NCBI GenBank assembly: GCA_021495925.1
Contig: JAKEKT010000166.1
Location: 1 to 37,937 of the forward strand
Origin: Diplodia intermedia
Taxonomy: Eukaryota; Ascomycota; Dothideomycetes; Botryosphaeriales; Botryosphaeriaceae
Direction of reading: 5' to 3'
Length of the DNA: 37,937 bases
Positions 1-11,400 of this stretch are shown here, in pieces (positions within the stretch are counted from its first letter, which is position 1; the number at the start of each line of letters is the position of its first letter). Below the pieces are notes generated by a model, which did not search any database, was not told where the DNA came from, and worked only from the letters and a program-made list of their open reading frames with translations. The position numbers and the translations under genes are program-made.

Positions 1-389
1 CACCCTCTACACAGAGGCACCGAACGCTCACCGCGTAGTGATCTGGTTTTACGGCGTTTGTATGGCGTACTGTTGCATGTACTCCCCCTCCCATGCCTGC
101 GATGCTTCCAATATTTGCCGGGGCCGGGGCCGGGGCGCCCGCGGCGACGACCGAGCGAACTCACCTTCCCTTGCTGATCAGCCCCGTAGGGCGCATTCTC
201 GAGGGCGCCCCTCAGCGCGCCCTCGCTGTCGCCGCCCCTGAGCAGCTGGCGGATCTGGCCCGCCAGCGTCTGCACGTCGGCCGTGGCGACAGGCACGACC
301 GAGGGCGTCAGGGAGGCCATGTCGAAGTTGGCGGGCGAGTCCGGGTCCAACGCATCGACATTGATGGTGCGCCAATTGATGTTCGCCAT
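1..389 (-). CDS. ARPC5: Arp2/3 complex subunit 5 (p16-Arc), first exon, partial
   Basis: The protein is the smallest subunit of the Arp2/3 complex, which nucleates branched actin filaments at cortical patches and endocytic sites. Exon 1 runs from the ATG at 389 down to 165 (75 codons). It has the fungal N-terminal pattern: NWRTINVDALDPDS near residues 4-17, then ADVQTLAGQIRQLLRGGD at 37-54 and GALENAPYG at 61-69. That helix pair matches the start of the ARPC5 alpha-helical fold. A GTGAGT donor follows at 164, in phase 0. The intron fills the window edge; a possible acceptor (TGTGTAG) lies near position 7, so the second exon starts at the edge or beyond it. About half of the usual length of roughly 150 residues is missing. 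The identification is from remembered family sequence; the intron end is uncertain. Confidence 0.85.
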   Translation of the reverse strand, partial: MANINWRTINVDALDPDSPANFDMASLTPSVVPVATADVQTLAGQIRQLLRGGDSEGALRGALENAPYGADQQGKVSSLGRRRGRPGPGPGKYWKHRRHGRGSTCNSTPYKRRKTRSLRGERSVPLCRG

Positions 390-1930
390 GTCTGCGGGTG
401 GTGGGTGCGTGGCGGCGGCGGAGCTAGCTGGGCTGCTGCGGGGAGAGGGGGGGAAACGGAGGCCGGGGCGGCGTCGTCGGGGGGGCGGCCAGCTCAGGCG
501 GGTCGGTGAGTGTGCGCTGGCTTTTTTCTTCGCGGGCGCTGTCTGAGACCGGAGTGCAGGACGGGAGCGCGGGCGTACGAGAGGAGGCGGGGGCGTTGGC
601 TGCTGGAGGTGAGGTAGGTCGGGTAGCTTGGGCGGTGACGACGTGGGGTGCGCGCTGCTCGCTGCTGGCTGCCGCGGGCCGCAGGCGGGTCGCTCGCTCT
701 TGGCGGCCGCTGCCCGTCCAGCACAACAAGCCTCGCTCCAAAAACAGCACCAACCCTGGTCCCGCGACGGTGCTGTCCGCCCCGCTAAGTCGCACAAGCA
801 AGGGTTCGCGGCGACGCGGCACACGGGAACTGGATGCGAGATATGTGACGCCTCTGCTCGCCGAATCGGGCGGCTCGACGGGCGGCCCCAGGCTGGCGCG
901 CTGACCGGGAAACAGGGCATGCCCGCCAGATCTCTCGCCGGCTTCATGGATGTGCCCATCGATCATCCAGCCAGGCGCGGGTGACAGTCGGCGGGACCGC
1001 CTTCCGATGCAGCCCTGTGCGACCGTCACACGCCCGCAACCCCGGGATGGCGCTCCTCCACTCCTCACCAGATGGCGGCAGACGGACTTGTCGAGAATGC
1101 AAATCGTGATTAGGTGCATGTTCTACTAGCCCGCCGTCTCTCCCTGTCCAAACAAGTAAGACGGCAATGCTCTCTAATGATACACACAGACAAAGGCTTC
1201 CCAGACCATCTCCCCTTGGCGCCGGCATTGAAAGAACCCGATCATTCATGAATCCGAACGAGTTGCGTATTGTACAGTACAGGTCCCAAAAAGCCGTTGC
1301 GTGTGCGTGCAGAACGAACTGCGGTGCGAAACGAAGTCTATGCCAATATTCCCAAAGCGGAGCTCGAAAACAGAAGGAAACAAAAAGCCAAGAGGGTCAA
1401 TAACGAAAGCAGCCCCAGTTTTGGTATCCCCTTTTGCGTGAGCAAACCCATGATCTAATATAACGCCTGATGAAACACTTTTGGCATGGAGAAAAGCAAG
1501 GAGGCGTCCGTCGCTACTAATGATACACTGCGGCGCAAAGCAGGCCGCTCGCAAATCGAATCGCTCGAGGGGGTATTAAACATGTCGAAGGTAAGTCGCA
1601 GTCGCTCGTATTAAAAGTCGTAGTAACCGAGAGTCGAACGTCGAAGAAGGCCATAAAGTGTGGGGCGACAGAATGCGGAAGACGTGCGTGCGAGGGATGG
1701 CAAGGCGTCTGCGCAGGGGCCGAGGTCAGTACGTGATGCGGTGTGCGTATGCAAGGTGTCGCCGCTTGACGGGCGCTCGGGACAAGACTTACGATGGACG
1801 ATGCCGAACCCTGCGGCTTCCTGGCCAGGACAGCGCTAGCGCGACGACGCATCACCCAGGCCAGCCAGGTGAGGAAGTCGTGCTGGCGGCTGCCGGCGGG
1901 CCAGGCGACAGGCGGACACCGTGGCAGTTC
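390..1930. other. Intergenic region upstream of ARPC5, no supported protein gene
   Basis: GC-rich sequence holding the ARPC5 promoter and 5' leader. Open frames exist on both strands (for example 1119-424 minus), but they are arginine/proline/alanine-rich and match no family I know. A well-formed intron-like segment on the minus strand (1792-1709: GTAAGT donor, TACTGAC branch point, GCGCAG acceptor) suggests that a spliced transcript from the 2.3-kb area reads through here, probably as 3' UTR. Confidence 0.4.
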
Positions 1931-2038
1931 TCATCTGCGCTTGGGCGGCGGCGGCTGGGTGGGCTTGGGCGTGCCGGTCGTGTCGTAGGCACCGCGGCCC
2001 ATGTTGGTCGAGGCAGAGGCGGTCTCCCGGAGAATCAT
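1931..2038 (-). CDS. Possible small protein gene (35 aa) with spliced UTRs
   Basis: No family is recognised. The ATG at 2038 lies two bases after an acceptor (CTTGCAG). That closes a well-formed intron at 2107-2040, with GTAAGT donor and GCTAAC branch point. The frame ends in TGA at 1931 after 35 codons. Codons end almost only in C or G, as in the real genes here, and the peptide has a Ser/Thr/Gly front (TASASTNMGRGAYDTTG) and a PPPPKRR tail. Upstream on the same strand are a TATA-like CTATATC (about 2434-2427) and a CT-rich stretch (about 2370-2340), as in fungal promoters. A second intron-like segment at 1792-1709 would lie in the 3' UTR. The frame could also be the last exon of a longer gene, or the leader of a noncoding RNA. 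Confidence 0.3.
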   Translation of the reverse strand: MILRETASASTNMGRGAYDTTGTPKPTQPPPPKRR

Positions 2039-2107
2039 CCTGCAAGTGGAGGCCTGCTTAAGTGTTAGCTCGCGGCTCGCACGAGACGGCGTCGGCGGAG
2101 GACTTAC

Positions 2108-5100
2108 GGAAAAGACTGGCGAATGCGTGCTGGCGTGGGCGGCAGCTTTCTCAGCTGCGGGTCCGGGGCGATTAGAAAGGCGGGAGGATGCGGCCTGGGG
2201 CGGTGCGAGGCGGAAGGACCGGAGGCGGGCAATTATCAAGCGACGGCGGGTTGGTGTCGCAGACCACAGAGGCGAACGCGGGGCGAGGCGGGTTGCGGGA
2301 GGAGGCCGGTGGGACAGGCAAGCAAACACTTGCGGCGGGAGGAGAGAGAGGAGGTAGAGAGGCGTCGCCTTGGGTTGGAGGTGGAGGCTTGGATGCGTGG
2401 GATGGGGTAGAGGATGGGCGCCGGTGGTAGATATAGAGCATGCCCCTTTCCACCGCAAAAGCACTGCAACCTAGCTTGGCAGGAAGCGAGAGACAAATGA
2501 AATTTGGACGCATTTCGCAGACATGACATGACGTGCCGGCCGACGGCTCTTCGGGCTGTTTCAAAGGAGACCCTGCTCTGCGCAAAAGCCATAATTTCGA
2601 GCAAATGGCAAGGGGATCGACGGCACAGATGTTCCAGCAGTTCCAGCGGAAGGGATGCCCCTGGCTTGCGGTCTCGTACCTGGCATGAAATTCCGCTAAC
2701 GCGAGCAGCCCGTTTCCACCACAGCACGCCGGCCTCCAGCAGGGAGCGCGCCTCTGCCAACGCCCATACGCCCGCGCCAACGCTCTTGCAGTGCGCCGCG
2801 CGCCCTGGATGCAGCCCGCTCGCCACCGCAGCAGGCCGCTGACACCGCGCCCGTCTGACGCTGCGCAACAGCTGGCGCGCCCCAAGGCCGGCCGGCGGCC
2901 AGTGAGCCTGCCGTCAATGCGGCGGCGCCGTGACTCGCGGCCCTGAGGCACTGAAGCCCGCTAGAACCTGACTAGAACCCGTGCCAAAGCGGGCTAAAGC
3001 GTGCTAGAAGCGCGCGGGAAGGCATCCGACGCCGCATCGATGTGCGTCTCCAGCTGCGACGCCGCCGCGGCCAACGCCCAGAGAGGCCTGCTGCCTCCCA
3101 GCCTCGCCCCCCGCCGCCGCCCGGGTCGCTGGTAAGCTCGCAGCGACCCAAACCGGCGGTCGGCCAGCTGGGCTATCATATCAGCGTTATCACCGCTGAT
3201 TCACGACTGCGTCAGAGCGGCGCTCCGGCCCCCGCACGTGGACTCGCTGGCCATCGTCGCCTTCGCCCTCGCGCGCGCTGGGCAGCAGGCGCGCTGCCGG
3301 ACGAGGCCCGGGGCAGCGCAGCACGGCGCAGCCGAGGCCCGCGCCGCACTCTCCAATCACTGCGGCCGGCTTCTGGAAGACCTCTCGAAGGACGCACGTC
3401 TCCGTTTGATCGCCTCCAACGCCCGTCCCCTTGCGGCCAGCGCAAACGCCGCCACTCTAACTGCGAACGCACACATTTCCGCCGCCGCAAAAGCAATGCG
3501 GACCCGGTTTGCGCTGCCTGTGTGACGCGGATCTGCCTTTTGATCGCTCAAACACGTCGCATCTGCCGGATGCGCCTGCAAGCCTTCCGCGCTGGGAGCT
3601 GCGCCTATCCTTCCGCGCCTTTGTTCTGCAAGGACGGCGGGTCGCACGCACCGCGCGCCCAAAACGCCAAAGACGATGTCTTGCACTTGTTGACCGGTCG
3701 TATCGTCGGCCGGCAAAAGACTGCGCGGCACAGCGCGGCCAGCCCGCGCGATTTCTCGCCCTCTCGCTTGCGTCTTCCCCAGGAATCGGCCGCTCTGCGG
3801 CGCCCTGCCCGCTGCTCTGGTTCCTGAACTGCTCGCCAAAACGGTAGCCGTTGGGGTATGACGATGCCGACTACATAGGGGCCAACCTGAGACGCGACGC
3901 GGTCGCGAATAGACTGCGGCTTGCACCGCGCCCGCCAACCTAATCGTCGTGCGGAGCGTCGCGAGCGCCAACGGCCGCAAGAGCGACGAGTCGACTGCTG
4001 GCGAAGCTCATGGCGTGCACATCAATCTCCGCGTTCCGCATCGCCGCCGCGTGGTGGCTGCCGGCCGGCGAGTCGCAGCGCTGTCACATCCAGCAGCAAA
4101 AAGAAACAAGAGCTGGCCAGCCGCGCCGGCCCAGGTGCGCTTGCGGGGATGGCCGGAAGCGCGGGAGAACGTTGCGAGGCTTCGTTAGCTCCAAGGTTGC
4201 TGCATCGGCTCTTCCAATCCGGCGGAAGCGAACACAGGGATGGGTTGGATGCGATCAGCTGTGCAGGAGGTCCCATCCCGGCCGCACGTGGCAGTGGGCC
4301 GCTGCCCTGCGAAAAGGAGGCGTCTTGCATATGCGCCGTCACCGTTACAGATGCCAGCCCATGTTCAGCCTCCCCGAATCGAGAGAAGCTCACGCCCGGG
4401 TCCAGCGTCCAGCTCGCCCGCCGTGAGCCACTCGGACGCCTACGCGTCGCAGCTGCTGCGAGGCCAGCGCAGGGGAACCGACGGCCCCGCCTTGGCCTCT
4501 GGGAGCAACGTTTCACGCGCCAGTCCGTCATTTGGCTTCTTCATCCCAAGCCCAGCCCGCCTCTGGGATCCCCCTGGCGATCACGGCGATCGCTCTGGAT
4601 GCGGCACCGTTGGCTGGCCGTGGCGCTCATTTGCTGCCTGTTTGATCACCATCCCGGGCAGCAGCAGCCGATGCTCGCCCTCCGCCCGCTGGACCCTTTG
4701 CCCGCCCAAGCGATGAACATGCCCGTCGCGGCCCGGCCGAGCGGCGGCGGGTTGAGAGATTGCTAGCGAGCGCGCCTTGTTCGAGAATTTTCCGTCGTTG
4801 CGGCGATCGCCATATGGCCCATCTCGCATTCCGCCCGCTCAGGCCTCAGCTTGTCCGGGAACGACTGGCGCCGCGCAAGGTCAACCGCTGTCCCTCCCTC
4901 TCGGGGCTCTCGGGATCCAATCGCCCGGCTTGCGGGACGTCGTTGCACAAGGCTGAGCGACTCAAAGCTCGGTGAGCAAAATTTTTACCAGGCCAGCAAT
5001 CCTGCCCATCCGGACGCTCCTTTTCCCAATCCGGACCATGTTCGTCTGCTGCCTTTCATCATCGATCTCCCAATGCGGCCGTCCACCAGCCGTGCTGGAT

Positions 5101-5795
5101 CTGGTCCTGGCGGCATGGGTAGCAGCAGGATCTGGAATCTCGAAACTGTGCGTCCAGCTGCTGTGTTCCCCAGGCGCCACCCGTTGGTGAGGGAACGACA
5201 GCTGACTACCTGAGCTGTGAGAGGTACTATCTTCGGTGCCGTTGGGTTGCCCAACAGGCGTAGCATGAGGCCGTTTGCTCGCACAAGACTCGTGTCCCGG
5301 GTGATTGGTGCAATATTAAGCCAGAGGCAATTACGAAAGCGTTTGTCGTCGACCCTCACACCATCCCTGCCTCCGCGGCCACCGGCCCAGCAGCAACGAG
5401 AGTTCTCGGGTTCGTAGTTCGTACGTGGAAGCTTATTGCGGACCTCTTCACCCGCATTGCACCTCCCTCGCCTCCGGGGGCGACTGTCAGCAGACTTTTG
5501 CTTTTCCGCAGAGGATTCACCTTATCGGCGACACTTTCTGAGTAAGCTCGATAATGTTGGAACTACTGCAGGGACATCAGCACTTGCGCCTAGCGGCGAT
5601 GGTCTCCACTTCCCGCAGGCACCCACGAGACGGCCATGGGATTACCCGACCATCTCGTCTCCCAGCGTGCAGGATCCGGCCGCCGCCTCCGTCGCCAACA
5701 GACCAACAGATGATTTCCCGCGCATGGCTTAGGCCCGAAACTTGTGCGGCGCACCGCTGCTCTCGAGCCACATCAGCACTGGGCGCCCCGCCTCC
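2108..5795. other. GC-rich gene-poor region, no supported gene
   Basis: About 3.7 kb of GC-rich DNA. Long open frames occur on both strands at once (3042-3827 plus against 3980-3357 minus; 3921-4766 plus against 4531-4022 minus), which is what high GC with few stop codons produces. Their translations are R/A/P/S-rich with no motif or splice structure I can defend. CpG is frequent and TpA rare, so the region is not RIPed. I see no RNA gene in it. Confidence 0.4.
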
Positions 5796-6288
5796 CTATC
5801 GCGGCTTCCAGAAGGGCTGGAGAACGACGCGGCTCAACAGAAGCGGGTTACGTGGCTTGTCGGCCGCGGGGGCTTGGGCCAGCAGAGGCTCCAGGTCGGG
5901 AGCATGCTTGACGAAGCGCAGCCTTACGAGCGCTGTCAACGCTCTGTTCCAGAAGGGCGGGCGGGCATGCTGGTGGTGTTTGCGCGGGTCGACAAGAACG
6001 CCCAGCGGCGCGAGCGGGAGGGTTCGAGCGTGCGTGGGCGAGCAGCTCTATCGGGCCGTTCACGGCTTTATAGTACCGTCGCCATCGCCCCTTATCCACA
6101 GCTTCCATGGCCCGCCCGCAGTCTTCCAGAAGCTCGCGAACTCCCGCCAACCCGGCGGCCCAATGAGGTCCGCCCGGTCTGGGGTAGCTTTCGTGCCGCG
6201 CTGCATCCAGCACGCCCTTAGTCAGGGGATCAAGGTGTTGCCTTACATACAGAGCACGCTGCCGGCTTCGCTCGCCGCCACGAGTCAG
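5796..6288 (-). pseudogene. Decayed coding remnant of unknown family, split over two frames
   Basis: Two overlapping minus-strand frames look protein-like rather than random. The upstream frame (6288 to about 6030) carries HLDPLTKGVLDAARHESY followed by a helical stretch RELLEDCGRAMEAV and RWRRYYKAVNGPIELL. The reading then appears to shift by one base near 6040, to a frame carrying PLGVLVDPRKHHQHARP, then FWNRALTALVRLRFVKHAPD and PRNPLLLSRVVLQPFW, ending in TAG at 5796. No intron clearly joins the two, so a single-base indel in an old gene is the simplest reading. A TAG at 6291-6289 closes the upstream side. The copia element sits about 100 bp away on that side. I do not recognise the family; sequencing error or an unseen splice could also explain the shift. 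Confidence 0.3.
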
Positions 6289-6380
6289 CTAGGTCCGCGC
6301 TGCTGGATCAAGGGGCGGGCGTGTGCCGTGTCGGGCGCCGCCGTGGCTTGTTCCCAGGCTCTCGCGCGGTCGGCTAAGGA

Positions 6381-6385
6381 TCCGC
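6381..6385. repeat. Target-site duplication, left copy (TCCGC)
   Basis: TCCGC sits directly before the 5' LTR and recurs directly after the 3' LTR at 12132-12136. Five base pairs is the usual staggered cut of Ty1/copia integrases. The exact match fixes both ends of the element and shows that it is a single intact insertion. Confidence 0.9.
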
Positions 6386-6582
6386 TGTTGGTGCCCCTGC
6401 ACGGCCCCACCGGCAAGCAGGCACGGCATCTGCTTAGTCAGCCTATTCACCGCTCCTTGCGGCAGGTGGCCTGTTACGGAACGCCACCGGCCCCTTGTTC
6501 AGTAGCTCAGATTACTACTATATAAGCAGCTTAGATAGCTTCTTAATTTAGTAGTAATCGTTCGCACGCTTAGCGTTTTATA
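6386..6582 (+). repeat. 5' long terminal repeat, 197 bp
   Basis: It begins TGTTGGTGCC and ends TTTTATA, a RIP-altered form of the TTCCACA end seen in the 3' copy, so the unmutated LTR is TG...CA. A TATA box (TATATAA, 6519-6525) would start the genomic RNA. The first 130 bases or so are unmutated. From there to the inner end it carries about nine C-to-T or G-to-A changes relative to the 3' LTR. Confidence 0.93.
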
Positions 6583-6594
6583 GGTTATAAGCCC
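6583..6594 (+). other. Primer-binding site, half initiator tRNA-Met type
   Basis: GGTTATAAGCCC follows the LTR with no gap. Restoring one G (RIP changes TG to TA) gives GGTTATGAGCCC. That is the reverse complement of the initiator tRNA-Met anticodon stem-loop (GGGCTCATAACC), not of a tRNA 3' end, which would require TGG at the start. Drosophila copia and related elements are known to prime from such a cleaved internal tRNA-iMet half. Confidence 0.75.
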
Positions 6595-9500
6595 TCTTTA
6601 AACTTCCGTTCTTTATTCTTCGTTGTTCACCTATACGATTCACGCCGTTATTCGAGAAGTAGCCGTAGCGCTAGTCCCGATTAGGTAGTCCACGATATCG
6701 TTATAAAGTCGCACGAAGATACCTCTATAGATAATACGCCTATAAGCACCCCTTCGCTCTAGCTAGTAATAATCTAAGCGACGACACTCTCGGCTAGTTA
6801 ACTCGACGTCTTCTAGGCCTAAGGCGGTTTAGCATAGCTGCTAAAGATATCGCCTACTCTTACTAGCCTAGAAAACTATCTTTTCTAGCGTAATAAGCTT
6901 CTCGCCGTTACGCGTATCTAAGGCCTCGTTATATAGCTTAAGCATAAGCTTCTTTCTACTAACATCTACGACGAGAGGTAACGAATCTACTAGATAATAC
7001 TTTAAGAGAAGATAATATAGCTATTACGTAAGAGCGTTATACTAGATATCTATAACCCCGCCGCGAGAGACGGCGAGTTACCCTATACGATCTTTATAAA
7101 GATTAGAGCATCTATAGGTATCTAGAGGCCTCTCGATCTATAGTAGCAAGCGTTTAATCTATTTAGAAAGAACGTTAAGCTAGATACGTTTATAAAGAAC
7201 TATATTCTTATCTTTTAGAATAAATTACGTTATCTAGAGAATTAGAGTATTAAGATATCTAAGAGCTTTATTCTCTTATATCTTCTATATATTATAAATA
7301 GAACTTAATAAGCTTCTTAGCGATAGCTTATTACTTATAACTAGTAGTAGTATACGTTACTATAGGCCTATTCGAATTCTATAGACCTTATATAAGAGAT
7401 CGTATAGTAATTCGTTTATATATAAGAAGACCCCTCGCATTAGGTCTATTCTATTGTACCCGTATCTAGTAACGATAATAAGTAAAATAAGATCGCTAAG
7501 AATATCTCTAAGAGGCCGCCTTCCGATACTTCTTACCTATACTATAAGAAGATAGGTTATTAGAGCAACGACTACTAGACTAAATACTCTAATTTACGTT
7601 CTAAATGGCTTAAGAAGAAGAAGAAACCTAAGATAATTAAGAATATTAACTTTACTAGAGTAATAGAGGTCGCCTCGATAGTTCTTTACTAGGCGATACT
7701 TATCTAGAATATTACTAAGGATTAAATCCTTAATTCTAGCGTAATAATATATATAATATACGATCTTTTACTTCTCTACGATACTAGAAATATTAATCTA
7801 TTCGTATAGAGCCTTATAGACTTTATAAAGACGTCTAAGATCGGCACTATTAAGATATCGTATTAGTTAAGTACGGGCTAGATAACCCGTCTAGTATTAG
7901 ACGAGGTATTATACGTGTCTTTAATATCGTATAACCTTATATCGCTCTCTCGCCTACGCCGCTACGGCGCCTAAATAAATACTATAAGCGATAAGCTACT
8001 TAATCGAAATAATCGCGAGGTCGTCTAGGCTTTCGTATAGTAAGGCTTGTACGTTCTTCGCTAGTATAACCCTATAATATCTATAGATATTATAATATCT
8101 ATAACGGCTACGGTAGCTACGCCGTAGTAGGCCTTACCGTAGGCCTTAGAACGACCTATAGCAGCGGCCCTTATCGCTTATTACTCGATAAAGCGAGCCT
8201 TACTAGAGGACTAGCATCGCCTAATAGATTATATAAATAAGAAGACACTTCTTAAGCTCTCTAAGCTTATAAAAGAGTATATCTTAACGATATATAAGCT
8301 TAATTTATATTATACATGCCTTATAAGTAACCCCTCGCGGGCATCTATATCTTATAGATACGAGTAAGCTTCTTACTCGTTTTAACGGTTATTTCTCGAC
8401 TTTTTTAGCGTAGAACTACGCGGGTTAAACGAAGAATCGTTCGTTCTATTAATAACCGATAATTATTTATAATATCGTTAGGTTCTCTTTATCGATAAGA
8501 ACTACGTAATACTTCTAGTATAAAACGTCTAGCTTCTTAAACGATAGCGAGAGCACTAGAAGGTCGCTATTACGTATATACGTATTAATAACGACCCTTC
8601 TTAAATACCGCTAGCCGAAGAACTTATCTAGTAAAGTATTAAGATTAAATAGACTATTTCTTACTATCTCTAGTAGAACGATATATCTAAAAGAAGAGTA
8701 CGCATAGTTACGAAGCACGCGCGGATACTTCTCTATAAGGTTTACTTTGCGCTTATTAAGCGTTTAGGGCTTAAGCTAAAGTAGTAGAGGTTTCTATAGC
8801 CGAAGACGGTGCGCTATTAAGTATACATCTATAATAGAACTTTAACACGCGCGAATAAAGATATAAGAACGCTATATAAGCTTCTCTATAAAAAGAAGTC
8901 TTACGTAGATAATCTTTATCTATTTAGAGTAGTTACTTATATATACGTGCCTTTAAACACGCGTACGATAGATATACGTCCGCTAGGGCGTCTATAAAAG
9001 ATGGCCCTACGCGCCTAGATAGGGCTCTTTATAAGCTATAAAGAAGAGATAATTTAACGTATATATCTACTATAGTAGAAACGTATTAAACGCACGCGTA
9101 GTACTCGTATCTTAACGATAGGTCTTTTAGAAGAATAATTACCCCCGATAAGTAATCTCGCTTTCGACGTTTCTCTTATAGTAGTATTCGACGAGATATA
9201 CGATACAACCCTATATAGCCCTACGCTTTCGCTAGCACTAGCGAACGCGTTTAACGAATCTATAGAACCATTCGATCGACTATAGTTACTACTAGTTTAA
9301 CTATTACCCTTACCTTTAGTAGGGATAAAATCTAGTGTTAAGGCTAGTAACGGGAACCCGATCGCTAAGACGATAGAATCTAGGCCTATATTCGAAGAGC
9401 CGTCTTACTATCTACTCTAAGTAGATAGCGCTAAACCTATTCGGGTAAGCGCTAAACCTACTATAGTAGTTTCTAACGTTATTAAACCCTACGTTCTTCT

Positions 9501-11400
9501 AAGCAAGAAATAGGCCCGGCCGTAGAACCCTATAAATTCACCTTAAATAGTAAAACACTATAATACTAAATAAACTAGTACGGCTATCGCATCTACGGGA
9601 GCTACTTCTTTATTCTTAGAAGATAGAACTTACTAGATGCTAGACCTAATAAACGATATTAAACCCTCGCCTTAATATACGATCGAATACGCTCTAGATA
9701 AACTTTATCTCTTACTCGTTATTCCCGCTAAACGTCTTCTTTTAAACTATCTTATTAAAGACGTTTCTAAACCTAAATTTAAGCGCTTAAGAGCTTTTAT
9801 AATATAGATAATCGCCGTAATAATCGCGCACGTAGTAGATAACGATGGTATCGACCCTATTAATACTAAACCTCGTAGGCTAAAGGCCGCTATAGCCTTA
9901 TCTAACTAGCCTAATTAGAAAGATACTTATAAGCGCGAGTTAATCTCGCTAAACTAGCTAGATTTCTAGACCCTCGTGCCGCGGTCTATCGACGCTAAGG
10001 TTATTTCTAGTAAGTAAGTCTTCCGCATAAAGAAGAATAAATACAGTAATATCTAATAATATAAGATACGCTAGATCGTGTATAGTAACCTTTAGAAGTA
10101 AGGCTTCTTAGACAACACCTTCGCTAGCACGGCCCGCATAATAATCTTTAGAATAATAATCGCTCTCTACGCCTCTTTAGACTAGTAGATAATCTACTAT
10201 AATATTAGTATAGCGTTTCTTTAAGGTAATCTAGGTTTATAAATAGTATATATTTAGTAACCTCGTAGCTTTAAGAACTCTAATAGGTCTTATAAGATCT
10301 ATCTACTTCGTAAGACGTTATACGGGCTTCGCGAAGCTTCGCGCCTCTAGTTTAAATAACTCGCTTTATTTCTCCTCTTAATAGGGTTTAAAGCGACCAC
10401 CGCGGATTCTTATTTATACATAAGAGATAACTACTAGTTATTAATATACGTAGATAACCTACTTATTATCGCCGTAATACTAAAGAAGCGTTAGAAGATT
10501 ACTACTACTATCTATAGTAAGTTTATCGCGAAGAACCTCGATCTTCTCTCTTACTACTACGGCATAAGAGTCGTCTAGCATAAAGACGGTAGCATATCGC
10601 TACTTTAAGACGCTTATATTAAATACCTACTATAGCGCTTTAGTATAAACATCTATAAAACGGTAAGATACCTTATATAGTAGAGTAGAAGTATATAGAC
10701 TAATAACTATTAGCCCTTAGATAAGACGATATAATAATACGCTAAACTTACTAGTTATCTTCTCTAGCTAAACGTCGCTACTAGACCTAATATCTTCTTC
10801 GCTATAACGTTTAGCACGCGCTAGACGTCTAATTTAATAGATAAGAACTACGCGTAGATAAAAATAGTACTACGATATCTCTTAGATACTCGTATGCTTA
10901 TCTTACGCTATAGGCCTCGTCTATCTATTCTCTTAGGGTGGTTAGATTCTTTACATGCCGACGACTTTAATACTAGAAGAAGTAGTATAGACATACTATT
11001 TACGATCGCCGGCAGCCCTATTATATAGAAGGCTAGATTATAATATATAGTAACCCTCTCGTTATTTAAAGCTAAATACGTTGCCCTCTCGTACGTCTCG
11101 CGAAAGTATATCTATATAAGAAACCTTCTTTAGAAGCTTAGTAGGCTTTAGAAAGAACCTACTACGATCTACGACGATAATCTTAAGGCCGTAGAGTTTA
11201 CTAATAACCCTATAATAACCTCTCTTAGAACACGTTATATTAACGTTTACTACTACTTCTTACGTAAGAAGATAGCGGAGGGTATTATTTATATTTAGTA
11301 GGTCTCTACGACTCTTATAGTAGCTAACGGCCTTACTAAGCCGCTAGTAGATACTCTATTCGATAACTTTATTCGCCTACTAGGCATAGAGTAGGTCTAA
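6595..11400 (+). pseudogene. RIP-destroyed gag-pol of the copia element
   Basis: One ancestral polyprotein (gag, protease, integrase, reverse transcriptase, RNase H) is recognisable only in pieces. At 7533-7580 the codon pattern of a CCHC zinc knuckle persists, with a conserved GHWSND-like stretch now read as stops. At 8441-8490 an FVLLITDN reading reflects the integrase catalytic-Asp region. At 10441-10473 LIYVDNLLII is the reverse-transcriptase catalytic box, with the second Asp changed to Asn by a G-to-A change. At 11071-11130 the reading KYVALSYVSRKYIYIRNLL is the copia RNase H signature (normally EAEY-like), with Glu changed to Lys. At 11225-11280 RTRYINVYYYFLRKKIAEG follows. Stops occur every few codons, mostly TAG/TAA from CAG/CAA or TGG. 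Confidence 0.85.

Noticed and set aside
3042..4766. Long plus-strand open frames (261 and 281 codons) in the GC-rich left region
   Set aside because: Equally long frames overlap them on the minus strand, composition is R/A/P/S-rich, and no motif or intron structure supports them; high GC alone explains their length.
5554..6525. A 323-codon plus-strand frame running into the 5' LTR
   Set aside because: It crosses the exact LTR boundary at 6386, and the opposite strand carries the more protein-like remnant, so it is an antisense shadow plus transposon sequence.
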